The position numbers were made by a program, and so were the translations under genes. A stretch of DNA of 64,000 nucleotides from NCBI RefSeq assembly GCF_018603905.1, contig NZ_JAHFZZ010000008.1, positions 248,001-312,000 of the forward strand. The letters run 5' to 3'. A model generated the notes under the pieces. That model was not told the DNA's origin and made no database searches. It saw only the letters and a list, made by a program, of their open reading frames with translations. This DNA is from Nonomuraea sp. NEAU-A123. GTDB lineage: Bacteria; Actinomycetota; Actinomycetes; Streptosporangiales; Streptosporangiaceae. Shown here in pieces: positions 1-7,924 of this stretch (the first letter of the stretch is position 1; each line of letters begins with the position of its first letter).

Positions 1-1
1 A

Positions 2-823
2 CCGGAGCCTGGCCGCGGCACACCGGCGACCTCCTCCGGTGCCTCCACACGGGGGACCTCGTCCGGTGCCGCCACTCCGGCGGCCTCCTCCGGTCCCGCA
101 GGCACCCCGGCCGCGTCCGCCTCCCCGGCCGGCCCGTCGCCCCTGCCCACGCAGGCGATCACCTTTCCCGGCCCCGAGGGGACGACGCTGCAGGGCGCCT
201 GGGCCGCCGCGGCGAATCCGAAGGGCGCCGTCCTGGTCATCCACGAGAACCGCGGCCTCACCGACCACATCCGCTCGGTGGCCGGCCGCCTCGCCGCGAG
301 CGGCTACTCGGCCCTGGCGATTGACCTGCTATCACGTGAAGGCGGCACCGCCTCGTTCGCCGACACCGCACAGGCCACCGCCAAGCTGGGCGAGATCGCG
401 CCCGAACGCTTCGTCGCCGACATGAAGGCGGGGCTGGGCGAGCTGGCAAAGCGCGCGAAAGGAGCGAAGCTCGGCATGATCGGCTTCTGCTTCGGCGGCG
501 GCATGACGTGGCTCCTGCTCTCATCGGCCGAACCACGCCTGGCCGCCGCCGCGCCCTTCTACGGCCCACTGCCCGACCACGCCGACTTCACGGGCACCAA
601 GGCCGCAGTCCTGGCCATCTACGCGGAACAGGACAACCGCGTCAACGCCAGCAGAGATGCCGCCAAGGCCGCCCTGGAGAAGGCGGGGCTCCCCCACGAG
701 ATCGTGACGTTCCCGGGCGTGAACCACGCCTTCTTCAACGACACTGGCCCGCGGTACAACGCGCAGGTCGCCGCGCAGGCGTACCAACGGGTCCTGGACT
801 GGTTCGGGGAACACCTGTCCTGA
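2..823 (+). CDS. Dienelactone hydrolase family protein (5' partial)
   Basis: The reading frame is open from the second base of the window, so the true start lies upstream. The visible N-terminus is a low-complexity Pro/Ala/Ser/Thr linker of about 45 residues, consistent with an exported or tethered protein. An alpha/beta-hydrolase domain of the dienelactone hydrolase (DLH) family follows. The nucleophile elbow is GFCFGGGM with the family's cysteine, an acid is seen in IYAEQDNRV and the catalytic histidine in GVNHAFFND. DLH proteins hydrolyse lactone or ester bonds; the substrate here is unknown. A hairpin follows, and the next gene is convergent. Confidence 0.85.
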   Translation, partial: PEPGRGTPATSSGASTRGTSSGAATPAASSGPAGTPAASASPAGPSPLPTQAITFPGPEGTTLQGAWAAAANPKGAVLVIHENRGLTDHIRSVAGRLAASGYSALAIDLLSREGGTASFADTAQATAKLGEIAPERFVADMKAGLGELAKRAKGAKLGMIGFCFGGGMTWLLLSSAEPRLAAAAPFYGPLPDHADFTGTKAAVLAIYAEQDNRVNASRDAAKAALEKAGLPHEIVTFPGVNHAFFNDTGPRYNAQVAAQAYQRVLDWFGEHLS

Positions 824-1040
824 CCCTGACGAACGGCCCGCGACACCCGGCCCTGGCGAACGGCCGGCCCGCGGCACCCTGGTGGACGGCCCCGCGACAC
901 TCCGGTGGACGGCCCCGCGGCGCCTCGGGCATAACGGCATCGACCCCGTCCACGGTCTCGAAAGACCGCGAACGGGGTCAAGAGTGCGCACGTCACGGCG
1001 CCCAGCCCCGTAAACCGCAGGAGCGTGCCCCTGGACAGAC

Positions 1041-1069
1041 GCCAGCCCCGTGCGGAGGGTGGGGCTGGC
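1041..1069. terminator. Hairpin between convergent genes
   Basis: A perfect 9-bp inverted repeat (GCCAGCCCC / GGGGCTGGC) with an 11-base loop sits between the DLH gene and the end of glyS. It has no long T-tract and could act as a bidirectional terminator. The rest of 824-1093 carries short GC-rich repeats (two copies of GGTGGACGGCCCCGCG) and no gene I can support. Confidence 0.55.
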
Positions 1070-1093
1070 CCATGCTGGCCGTAAAATAGAAAA

Positions 1094-2479
1094 CTAGTCG
1101 TTTAGATGCTGACGGAGATAGCCGTCCACGGCGTCGAGGGAGATGCGCTGCTGGGCCATCGAGTCGCGCTCGCGGATCGTGACCGCCTGGTCCTCAAGGG
1201 TGTCGAAGTCGACCGTGATGCAGAACGGCGTGCCGATCTCGTCCTGGCGCCGGTAGCGCCGGCCGATCGCGCCCGCGTCGTCGAATTCGACGTTCCACCG
1301 CCGGCGCAGCTGCGCCGCCAGGTCGCGGGCCTTCGGCGACAGGTCGGCGTTGCGTGACAGCGGCAGCACCGCGGCCTTGACCGGGGCGAGCCGGTGGTCG
1401 AGCCGCATGACCGTGCGCTTCTCCATGACGCCCTTGGCGTTGGGCGCCTCGTCCTCGGTGTAGGCGTCGAGCAGGAACGTCAGCGTGGCCCGGTCGACAC
1501 CCGCCGCCGGCTCGATGACGTAGGGCACGTAGCGCTCGCCCGTGTCCTGCTCGAAGAAGCTCAGGTCGACGCCCGACGCCTTGGAGTGGGCGGTCAGGTC
1601 GAAGTCGGTGCGGTTGGCGATGCCTTCGAGCTCGCCCCACTCGCCACCGGCGAAGTTGAAGCGGTATTCGACGTCGACCGTGCGCTTGGAGTAGTGGGAC
1701 AGCTTCTCCTTGGGGTGCTCGTAGAGCCGGAGGTTGTCCTTGTTGATGCCCAGATCGGAGTACCAGCGGAAGCGCTCGTCGATCCAGTATTGGTGCCACT
1801 CCTCGTCGCTGCCCGGCTTGACGAAGAACTCCATCTCCATCTGCTCGAACTCGCGGGTGCGGAAGATGAAGTTGCCCGGCGTGATCTCGTTGCGGAACGA
1901 CTTGCCGACCTGGCCGATGCCGAACGGGATCTTCTTACGCGCCGACTGCTGCACGTTGAGGTAGTTGATGAAGATGCCCTGCGCGGTCTCCGGGCGCAGG
2001 TAGGCCAGGCCGGACTCGTCCTCGACCGGGCCGAGGTAGGTCTTGAGCAGGCCGCTGAACTGCTTCGGGTCGGTGAAGGCGCCCTTGTTGCCGCAGTTGG
2101 GGCAGGTGATGTCGGCCAGGCCGTTCTCGGGCGACTTGCCGTTCTTCTCCTCGTACGCCTCAAGGAGGTGGTCGGCGCGGTAGCGCTTGTGGCACGACTG
2201 GCACTCGGTCAGCGGGTCGGTGAAGGTCTCCACGTGGCCGCTGGCCTGCCAGACCTCGCGGGCCAGGATGACGCAGGAGTCGAGGCCCACCACGTCGTCG
2301 CGCGACTGGACCATCGACAGCCACCACTGCCGCTTGACGTTGTTCTTCAGCTCGACGCCCAAGGGACCGTAGTCCCACGACGCGCGCAGTCCGCCGTAGA
2401 TCTCGCTCGACGGGTAAACGAGCCCGCGGCGTTTGGCGAGGCTGACGATCGTGTCCATGACGTCTGTGCGTCGTGCCAT
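1094..2479 (-). CDS. glyS: Glycine-tRNA ligase (dimeric type)
   Basis: This cytoplasmic enzyme charges tRNA(Gly) with glycine. At 461 residues the length is right for the alpha2 class II glycyl-tRNA synthetase. Class II features are visible: GGLRASWDYGPLGVELK near the N-terminus, FRNEITPGNFIFRTREFEQ (motif 2) and a C-terminal anticodon-binding domain. A zinc-ribbon-like insertion has CQSCHKRY and CPNCGNKG. The ATG start at 2479 is preceded by GGAAAGAG. No T-box leader is evident in the roughly 95 bases upstream. Confidence 0.96.
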   Translation of the reverse strand: MARRTDVMDTIVSLAKRRGLVYPSSEIYGGLRASWDYGPLGVELKNNVKRQWWLSMVQSRDDVVGLDSCVILAREVWQASGHVETFTDPLTECQSCHKRYRADHLLEAYEEKNGKSPENGLADITCPNCGNKGAFTDPKQFSGLLKTYLGPVEDESGLAYLRPETAQGIFINYLNVQQSARKKIPFGIGQVGKSFRNEITPGNFIFRTREFEQMEMEFFVKPGSDEEWHQYWIDERFRWYSDLGINKDNLRLYEHPKEKLSHYSKRTVDVEYRFNFAGGEWGELEGIANRTDFDLTAHSKASGVDLSFFEQDTGERYVPYVIEPAAGVDRATLTFLLDAYTEDEAPNAKGVMEKRTVMRLDHRLAPVKAAVLPLSRNADLSPKARDLAAQLRRRWNVEFDDAGAIGRRYRRQDEIGTPFCITVDFDTLEDQAVTIRERDSMAQQRISLDAVDGYLRQHLND

Positions 2480-2573
2480 TTGGTTGCGTCTCTTTCCGGC
2501 TGGAGGTCGGCGAGGGAAATTGGATGAGCTCCCAGCTTAGGGGACGCCCGGGCGCCCTCGCGCGCGAGTATTT

Positions 2574-2867
2574 CTACTCTCCGTCTTGTAGGTAAACGTC
2601 CTCGAACGCACTCGGTTCGTTGACCATGAGGATCATCAGGGGATACATCGCCATCCGCGCCGCGGACAGGGCCCTCCGGTAAAATCCGGCGCCCTCCCAC
2701 TCGCTGACCAGCGCCCACAGATTGGGCTCGTCGACCGAGCGGGCCAACCGGCCGCGCAGGAATCCGGGCTGGTCGGCCAGTGTCTGCAGGATGACATGGC
2801 CTTGCTTGACGAAGTCTTGGGACTGGGACTCTGGGACGGTGTAACGGATTACGGCGAGCACGCACAC
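2574..2867 (-). CDS. Antibiotic biosynthesis monooxygenase (ABM)-like protein
   Basis: This 97-residue protein has the layout of a ferredoxin-like dimeric alpha/beta-barrel: a first strand VLAVIRYTVPE, a helix, LADQPGFLRGRLARS, then LWALVSEWEG. ABM-domain proteins include small cofactor-free oxygenases and many uncharacterised stress-linked proteins. The substrate is unknown. The start is either GTG at 2867 or the in-frame GTG at 2861; neither has a good ribosome site. It lies upstream of and co-directional with glyS, separated by 94 bases. Confidence 0.7.
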   Translation of the reverse strand: MCVLAVIRYTVPESQSQDFVKQGHVILQTLADQPGFLRGRLARSVDEPNLWALVSEWEGAGFYRRALSAARMAMYPLMILMVNEPSAFEDVYLQDGE

Positions 2868-2993
2868 CAGGATGTCAGACGATTACACACCGCTGGGCGA
2901 TTCCGGCCCTCGGCCTGCTCGCACCCACCGCCCGATTCCGGTACGCGGCCGACAGGACCCGCCGGCCGAATCCGGCGGCGCTAGGCTCGGCCC

Positions 2994-3356
2994 GTGGCCT
3001 CCAACGACAACCGCCGCAAGAATCCCCGGCGACCGCTTCCCGCCGGCGAGCAGTTCTTCACGCCCGGCGCGACCGGCCTGCGCAAGTCCGTCGAGGAGCG
3101 CAGCGCGACCCCGATGGCGTTCCTGTTCACGCAGGTGCCCAAGTGGGCGGCGCCCGCCGTGCTGGTGGTGCTCCTGCTGACCGGGTTCGCCGTGAACAAC
3201 TGGCTGGGCGGCGTGGCGCTGCTGCCGGTGCTGGCGTTCGTGGGCTGGCTGGCGTACCTGTCCTGGCCGTCGCTGGGCGTAGGCGGGCGGCTGCTGCGGG
3301 TCGTGATGCTGGCATTCCTGCTGGTCCTTGCGGCCGACCGTTTCGGAGTGTTTTAG
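2994..3356 (+). CDS. DUF6703-type small membrane protein
   Basis: This 120-residue protein has a charged N-terminus (NDNRRKNPRRPLPAGEQFF) and then three hydrophobic segments. These are roughly residues 50-66, 72-90 and 100-117, and they predict a small integral membrane protein. The pattern matches the actinobacterial DUF6703 family, whose function is unknown. The start is GTG at 2994 with only a weak upstream Shine-Dalgarno. It lies just before the zinc operon, but the promoter at 3366 separates the two. Confidence 0.75.
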   Translation: MASNDNRRKNPRRPLPAGEQFFTPGATGLRKSVEERSATPMAFLFTQVPKWAAPAVLVVLLLTGFAVNNWLGGVALLPVLAFVGWLAYLSWPSLGVGGRLLRVVMLAFLLVLAADRFGVF

Positions 3357-3363
3357 CCACAGA

Positions 3364-3401
3364 TTTTGACAATCATTTTCATTTTCCCCATAATCGGTGG
3401 C
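3364..3401 (+). promoter_or_regulatory. znu operon promoter with overlapping Zur-like box
   Basis: A consensus -35 TTGACA (3366-3371) is followed after exactly 17 bases by CATAAT (3389-3394). The stretch TGACAATCATTTTCATTTTC (3367-3386) resembles Fur/Zur boxes of the TGATAATGATTATCA kind and overlaps the -35 and spacer, as expected for a repressor site. Transcription would start near 3401, immediately before the first start codon, so the message may be leaderless. The promoter and box are seen; Zur binding is inferred from the zur gene at the operon's end. Confidence 0.75.
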
Positions 3402-3404
3402 GTG

Positions 3405-4295
3405 ATGTCCCGAACGCCCCGAATCAGTGCTGCAATCCTCGCGATAACCCTGACGACCGCCGCCTGCTCCGGCTCCGGCGCCGCAGACACGGCGAAGGAC
3501 GGCAAACCCGCCGTGATCGCCGCCTTCTACCCGCTCCAGTGGCTCACCGAGCAGGTCGGGGGCTCGGACGTGAACGTGTCGGTGCTGACCGCCCCCGGCG
3601 TCGAACCGCACGACCTGGAGCTCGGCGCGCACCAGGTGGCCCAGCTCGAGGACGCGGCGCTGACCGTCTACATCAAGGGCGTCCAGCCCGCCGTGGACGA
3701 CGCGGTCGCCCAGGACAAGAGCTTCGACGCCGCCACCGCCGTCAAGACCCTCCCCGCGAGTGAGCACGAAGAAGGCCACGACATCGGGTACGACCCGCAC
3801 CTCTGGCTGGACCCGTCCCGCCTGGCCACCGTCGCCACCAAGCTCGGCGAGCGGCTGGCCGCCACCGACCCCGCGCACGCCCAGGGCTACCGGGACCGCG
3901 CGGTCAAGACGGCGGGCGCGCTGGGGACACTCGACCAGGAGTACGCCAAGGGCCTGACCACCTGCGAGACCAAGACGCTGGTCACCAGCCACGAGGCGTT
4001 CGGCTACCTGGCCGACCGCTATCACCTCAAGCAGATCGGCATCACGCTCGACCCGGAGACCGAGCCCTCCCCCGCCCGCATCGCCGAGGTCGCCAAGCTG
4101 GCCAAGGACGAGAAGGCGACCACGATCTTCACCGAATCCCTGGTCAGCCCCAAGGTCGCCGAGGTGCTCGCCAAGGAGATCGGCGCGAAGACGGCGGTGC
4201 TCGACCCGCTGGAGAGCAAGCCGTCGGGCGACTACCTGTCGGCCATGCGCGCCAACCTGAAGACCCTGCAGGGCGCATTGGGGTGCACGACATGA
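3405..4295 (+). CDS. znuA: Zinc ABC transporter substrate-binding lipoprotein
   Basis: This is the extracellular metal-binding lipoprotein of a zinc importer (cluster 9 family). It has a signal peptide with a lipobox (TLTTAACSG) and metal-binding histidines in GVEPHDLEL, a His/Asp-rich loop EHEEGHDIGYDPHLWLDP, SHEAFGY and an acidic residue near FTESLVSP. The ATG at 3405 is chosen because it begins the signal peptide; GTG at 3402 is an alternative. Either lies within a few bases of the predicted transcription start. It overlaps znuC by four bases. Confidence 0.93.
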   Translation: MSRTPRISAAILAITLTTAACSGSGAADTAKDGKPAVIAAFYPLQWLTEQVGGSDVNVSVLTAPGVEPHDLELGAHQVAQLEDAALTVYIKGVQPAVDDAVAQDKSFDAATAVKTLPASEHEEGHDIGYDPHLWLDPSRLATVATKLGERLAATDPAHAQGYRDRAVKTAGALGTLDQEYAKGLTTCETKTLVTSHEAFGYLADRYHLKQIGITLDPETEPSPARIAEVAKLAKDEKATTIFTESLVSPKVAEVLAKEIGAKTAVLDPLESKPSGDYLSAMRANLKTLQGALGCTT

Positions 4296-5068
4296 TCGAC
4301 AGCGCCTTCTCCATGACCGGCGGCCGGGTGAGCCTGGACCGCCGGGACATCCTGCGCGGCATCGACCTCACGGTCTGCCCCGGGGAGGTCGTCGCCGTCA
4401 TGGGCGCCAACGGCTCCGGCAAGTCCACCCTGGTCCGCACCCTGCTGGGCCTCACCCCGCTCTCGGGCGGCCAGACGCTGGTGTACGGCTCGCCGCCGGC
4501 GAAGTTCCGCGAGTGGTGGCGCATCGGCTACGTGCCGCAGCGCCTGGCCGTCGGCGGCGGGGTGCCCGCCACGGTCCGCGAGGTCGTGACCTCCGGCCGC
4601 ATCGCCAGGCAGAGCCGGCTGCGCCGTACCAGCCCCGAGGACAAGGCGGCGGCGGCGAGCGCGCTCGAGGCCGTCGGGCTGTCCGACCGGGCGGGCGACC
4701 CGGTGCAGTCGCTGTCCGGCGGCCAGCAGCAGCGGGTGCTGATCGCCCGCGCGCTGGCGGGCGAGCCCGACACGTACGTGATGGACGAACCCACCGCGGG
4801 TGTCGACGCCGACACCCAGCAACTGCTCGCCGATACGCTGGCCACGCTGGTGCTGAACGGCAAGACCATCGTGCTCGTCGCGCACGAGCTCGGCCCGCTC
4901 GAGCCGCTCATCACCCGCGGCGTGGTGGTCCACGAGGGCCGGATCGCGCACGACGGAAGGCCGCCGCGGCCCGAGGGCGACTGCGCGCGGCCAGGACACG
5001 AACACGTACACCCACACGCCGCCGAGGCTGCCGCGGGACCCCTTTCCGGATGGCAGGGAGAGTCATGA
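4292..5068 (+). CDS. znuC: Zinc ABC transporter ATP-binding protein
   Basis: This is the cytoplasmic ATPase of the zinc importer. It shows Walker A GANGSGKST, a Q-loop region YVPQRL, the signature LSGGQQQR and Walker B YVMDEPTAG, with a switch histidine in LVAHELGPL. The ATG at 4292 overlaps the znuA stop as ATGA; a GTG nine bases earlier is possible but less natural. The histidine-rich C-terminal end (GHEHVHPHAAE) may bind metal. It overlaps znuB by four bases, indicating translational coupling. Confidence 0.94.
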   Translation: MIDSAFSMTGGRVSLDRRDILRGIDLTVCPGEVVAVMGANGSGKSTLVRTLLGLTPLSGGQTLVYGSPPAKFREWWRIGYVPQRLAVGGGVPATVREVVTSGRIARQSRLRRTSPEDKAAAASALEAVGLSDRAGDPVQSLSGGQQQRVLIARALAGEPDTYVMDEPTAGVDADTQQLLADTLATLVLNGKTIVLVAHELGPLEPLITRGVVVHEGRIAHDGRPPRPEGDCARPGHEHVHPHAAEAAAGPLSGWQGES

Positions 5069-5940
5069 TCGAGCTGTTGGACAAGCAGTTCTTCCAGCTC
5101 GCGCTGATCGCCGCCCTGCTGGTGGGGCTCTGCGCACCCGCTGTCGGCACGTTCATCGTCCAGCGCAAACTCGCCCTGCTCGGCGACGGCATCGGGCACG
5201 TGGCGCTGACCGGCGTCGCGCTGGGCTTCCTGACCGGCACCGCGCCCGTGCTCACGGCCGTGGCCGTGTCGGTCATCGGCGCGGTGGCCATCGAGCTGGT
5301 CCGGGCGCGCGGGCGTACCAGCGGCGACGTGGCTCTGGCGCTGCTGTTCTACGGCGGCATCGCGGGCGGTGTCATGCTCATGGGCATCGCGCCGGGTGGC
5401 AGCAACGCCAAGCTGAACTCTTACCTGTTCGGCGCCATCGCCAGCGTCACCACCGAGGACATCTGGATCATCGGCGCGCTGGCCGTCGCGGTGATCGCGG
5501 TGGTCGTGATCTTCGGCCGGGAGCTGTTCGTGCTCTGCCAGGACGAGGAGATGGCCCGGGCCAGTGGCCTGCCGGTGCGCTTCCTCAGCCTGCTGATCGC
5601 CGTCACGGCCGCGCTGACCGTGGTCATCGCCATGCGCGTGGTCGGGTTGCTGCTGGTCAGCGCGCTGATGGTGATCCCGGTGGCGACCAGCCAGCAGCTC
5701 ACCAGGGGGTTCCGCTCGACGATGGGGCTGGCCATGCTGTTCGGCGTCATCGCGGCGGTGGGCGGACTGCTCAGCTCGACGCTGTCCGCCAGGGTGCCGC
5801 CGGGCGCCGCGATCGTGCTTCTTGCCCTCTGCGGCTTCGTCCTGGCCCTCGGTGTCGGTAAGTTCGTACGGCGAGGCAGACCCCGGGAGTCCACAGTGAG
5901 CGAGCGATCCAGCATGCGCGTCGAGGAGGTCACACGTTGA
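5065..5940 (+). CDS. znuB: Zinc ABC transporter permease
   Basis: This is the membrane-spanning subunit of the zinc importer (ABC-3 family). It has 291 residues and about eight hydrophobic segments, including LALIAALLVGLCAPAVGTF and LLLVSALMVIPVATSQQ. The motif GDGIGHVALTGVALGF is typical of the family. The start at 5065 makes an ATGA overlap with znuC; a much longer upstream extension of this frame is only a shadow of znuC. The stop at 5938-5940 overlaps the zur start as TGATG. Confidence 0.93.
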   Translation: MIELLDKQFFQLALIAALLVGLCAPAVGTFIVQRKLALLGDGIGHVALTGVALGFLTGTAPVLTAVAVSVIGAVAIELVRARGRTSGDVALALLFYGGIAGGVMLMGIAPGGSNAKLNSYLFGAIASVTTEDIWIIGALAVAVIAVVVIFGRELFVLCQDEEMARASGLPVRFLSLLIAVTAALTVVIAMRVVGLLLVSALMVIPVATSQQLTRGFRSTMGLAMLFGVIAAVGGLLSSTLSARVPPGAAIVLLALCGFVLALGVGKFVRRGRPRESTVSERSSMRVEEVTR

Positions 5941-6329
5941 TGTCCACAAGACGTGACGCCGTGCACGACACTCTCCGCCAGAGTGATGGTTTCCGCAGCG
6001 CGCAGGACGTCTACGCCGAGATGCGCGGCCACGGCGCCAAGATCGGCCTGACCACGGTCTACCGGGCGCTCCAGGCGCTGGCCGACGGCGGCCTCGTCGA
6101 CGTGCTGCGCACCGACGACGGCGAGTCCGTCTACCGCGCGTGCGCCAGCGGCGACCACCATCACCACCTGGTGTGCCGCCGCTGCGGCCGGACGGTCGAG
6201 GTGGCCGGTCCCGCCGTCGAACGCTGGGCGGAGACGGTCGGCTCCGAGCACGGCTTCACCGAGATCACTCACACGGTCGAGGTGTTCGGCACCTGCTCGG
6301 TCTGTTCGGCCTCGGTACGGGCGGGCTGA
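5940..6329 (+). CDS. zur: Fur-family zinc uptake regulator
   Basis: This 129-residue Fur-family repressor has a winged helix with FRSAQDVYAEM and GLTTVYRALQALADGG. The metal-site segment is DHHHHLVCRRCGRTVEV, and a structural Zn site comes from CRRCG plus CSVC near the C-terminus. Its place as the last gene of the znu operon and the box at the operon promoter point to Zur, repressing zinc uptake and itself when zinc is plentiful. The start is ATG at 5940 (TGATG overlap), with TTG at 5937 possible. Its 3' end overlaps the convergent EamA gene by about 60 bases. Confidence 0.92.
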   Translation: MSTRRDAVHDTLRQSDGFRSAQDVYAEMRGHGAKIGLTTVYRALQALADGGLVDVLRTDDGESVYRACASGDHHHHLVCRRCGRTVEVAGPAVERWAETVGSEHGFTEITHTVEVFGTCSVCSASVRAG

Positions 6330-7186
6330 GCACGACGCGAGCCGTACAGCACGCCCAGCACGATCACCCCGCACCCGGCGAGCTGGAGCGGCGACGGGTG
6401 CTCGCCGAGCAGCACGGCCGACAGCGCGACCGTCGTCATGGGCTGGATGAGCAGGAGCAGCGCGGTGAGCGCGGCGGGCTGCCTGGGCAGCGAGAACGAG
6501 ATCAGCGTCCAGCCGACCACCTGCGGGCCGAGCGCGAGCAGCAGCAGCCAGCCGTGCGCCGGCCAGCTCGGCACGAAGTCGGCGCCCCCGAACACCGGGC
6601 TCAGCGCGGCCATCGCGACCGTGGCCACGACGGTGGCATGCGCCAACGGCCCGACCGTACGCCCCGAGCCGCCCTTCAACACCAGCAGGAAAGCCGCGTA
6701 CGAGATCGAGGTGGCCACGCCCGTCACCACCCCGAGCACCGGGTTCGCCCCATATGCGGCGCTGTCGAAGACCCCCGAGATCAACACCACGCCGGCGAAC
6801 ACCACCGGGGTGGCCCGCATCAGCCGGTTCGACGGCCGCTCGCGAAAGAGCGCCCACGCCGCGAAGGCCACGATGAAGACCTGCAGATTCCCCAGCACGG
6901 TCGCCAGCCCCGCGCCCACGTACTTGATAGCTTGGTGCCAGAACAGCAGGTCGAACGCGAACAGCACGCCCGCCAGCCACGCCAGGTTGCGGCTCCGGGC
7001 AGGCAGGGGGCCCAGCTTCCGCCGTTCGAACCAGGCCAGCACCAGCATCGGCGGCAGCGCGTACGCGCACCGGAAGAACGCCGAGGTGGCCGGCGAGACC
7101 CCCGACAGCCGCACCAGGGGCGCGGAGGTGGAGATGATCAGCGCACCCGCTATCGCGATCAGCACGATACGGCGATGTGCACCCAC
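6269..7186 (-). CDS. EamA/DMT-family transporter
   Basis: This integral membrane protein of the drug/metabolite transporter superfamily has about ten hydrophobic segments arranged as two EamA repeats. Examples are IVLIAIAGALIISTSAPLV and AVLLGEHPSPLQLAGCGVIV; the second has the classic EamA loop. I prefer the GTG at 7186, preceded by a G-rich ribosome site, over GTG 7228. The substrate is unknown; such proteins usually export amino acids or small metabolites. The 3' ends of this gene and zur overlap tail to tail. Confidence 0.85.
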   Translation of the reverse strand: MGAHRRIVLIAIAGALIISTSAPLVRLSGVSPATSAFFRCAYALPPMLVLAWFERRKLGPLPARSRNLAWLAGVLFAFDLLFWHQAIKYVGAGLATVLGNLQVFIVAFAAWALFRERPSNRLMRATPVVFAGVVLISGVFDSAAYGANPVLGVVTGVATSISYAAFLLVLKGGSGRTVGPLAHATVVATVAMAALSPVFGGADFVPSWPAHGWLLLLALGPQVVGWTLISFSLPRQPAALTALLLLIQPMTTVALSAVLLGEHPSPLQLAGCGVIVLGVLYGSRRAQPARTEAEQTEQVPNTSTV

Positions 7187-7257
7187 AGAAACCCCCGACA
7201 CCCTTGGAGAGAGATACGCTGCGACCACGCTAGAACCGGTCCTCGACAGGAGTCAAC

Positions 7258-7806
7258 ATGCCGTTTGGCCATGACATGGTGCATTCGCTGGCCACGGTCG
7301 TAGAGCTGGTCAACACCTCCCCGTCGACCGGCGGCGACGACGGCCTGGCCGAGCTGTCCGACCTGCACGGCTTCGTCGAGTCGCGCCAGGTCAGCGGCAT
7401 CGGCGCCCTCACGGCCCGCGACCTCGGGCAGGTGCGCCTGGTGCGCGAGTCCTTCCACCGCGTCTTCACTGCCCCGGACCAGCCGACGGCCGTACGGCTC
7501 CTCAACGGGCTGCTGTCGACGACGCGCATCACGCCCCGGTTGACGGAGCACGATGGGCATCCGCTGCACATGCACTACTTCGCACCGGACGCGACCCTTT
7601 CCGAGCATCTGGCGGCGGACTGCGGGGTGGCGCTGGCGCATCTGGTGGTGGATGGGGAGTGGGAGCGACTCCGGACCTGCTCGGCGCCTGACTGCGATCG
7701 GGTGTTCGTGGACGAGTCGCGTAATCGATCGCGGGTCTATTGCGACAGCCGTACTTGTGGCAACCGGATGCACGTGGCTGCCTATCGGGCTCGTCGGCGG
7801 GCCTGA
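7258..7806 (+). CDS. CGNR zinc-finger protein (ABATE domain)
   Basis: This 182-residue protein has an N-terminal ABATE-type domain, including DLHGFVESRQVSG. A C-terminal CGNR zinc finger contains TCSAPDCDRVFVD and YCDSRTCGNRMH, with four cysteines. The family is assumed to be DNA- or RNA-binding transcription regulators; targets are unknown. An AGGAG site lies about eight bases before the ATG. It is divergent from the EamA transporter, so it may regulate that gene (inference). A conserved repeat/terminator begins at its stop codon. Confidence 0.88.
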   Translation: MPFGHDMVHSLATVVELVNTSPSTGGDDGLAELSDLHGFVESRQVSGIGALTARDLGQVRLVRESFHRVFTAPDQPTAVRLLNGLLSTTRITPRLTEHDGHPLHMHYFAPDATLSEHLAADCGVALAHLVVDGEWERLRTCSAPDCDRVFVDESRNRSRVYCDSRTCGNRMHVAAYRARRRA

Positions 7807-7887
7807 CAAGCTCGGTCATCGCCGTTTGGCGCGCTACGCGCGAGTGACGCTCAGCCGTGCCTCCTAGGGGGCTCCGCCCCCTTCGAC
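7801..7887 (+). repeat. Post-stop repeat with GGGGGC/GCCCCC hairpin
   Basis: The stop region GCCTGACAA is followed by GGTCATCGCCGTTTGGCGCGC, CAGCCGTGC and then the hairpin AGGGGGCTCCGCCCCCT (7866-7882). The same ordered blocks follow the beta-propeller gene at 17651-17722. This is likely a transcription terminator that is also a dispersed REP-like element. Confidence 0.7.
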
Positions 7888-7924
7888 GTCGCGATCCGAC
7901 GCCGGAGACCCCGGCGCCCGCCAG

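Noticed and set aside
2480..2573. T-box leader for glyS
   Set aside because: The short gap lacks a T-box sequence or terminator/antiterminator structure.
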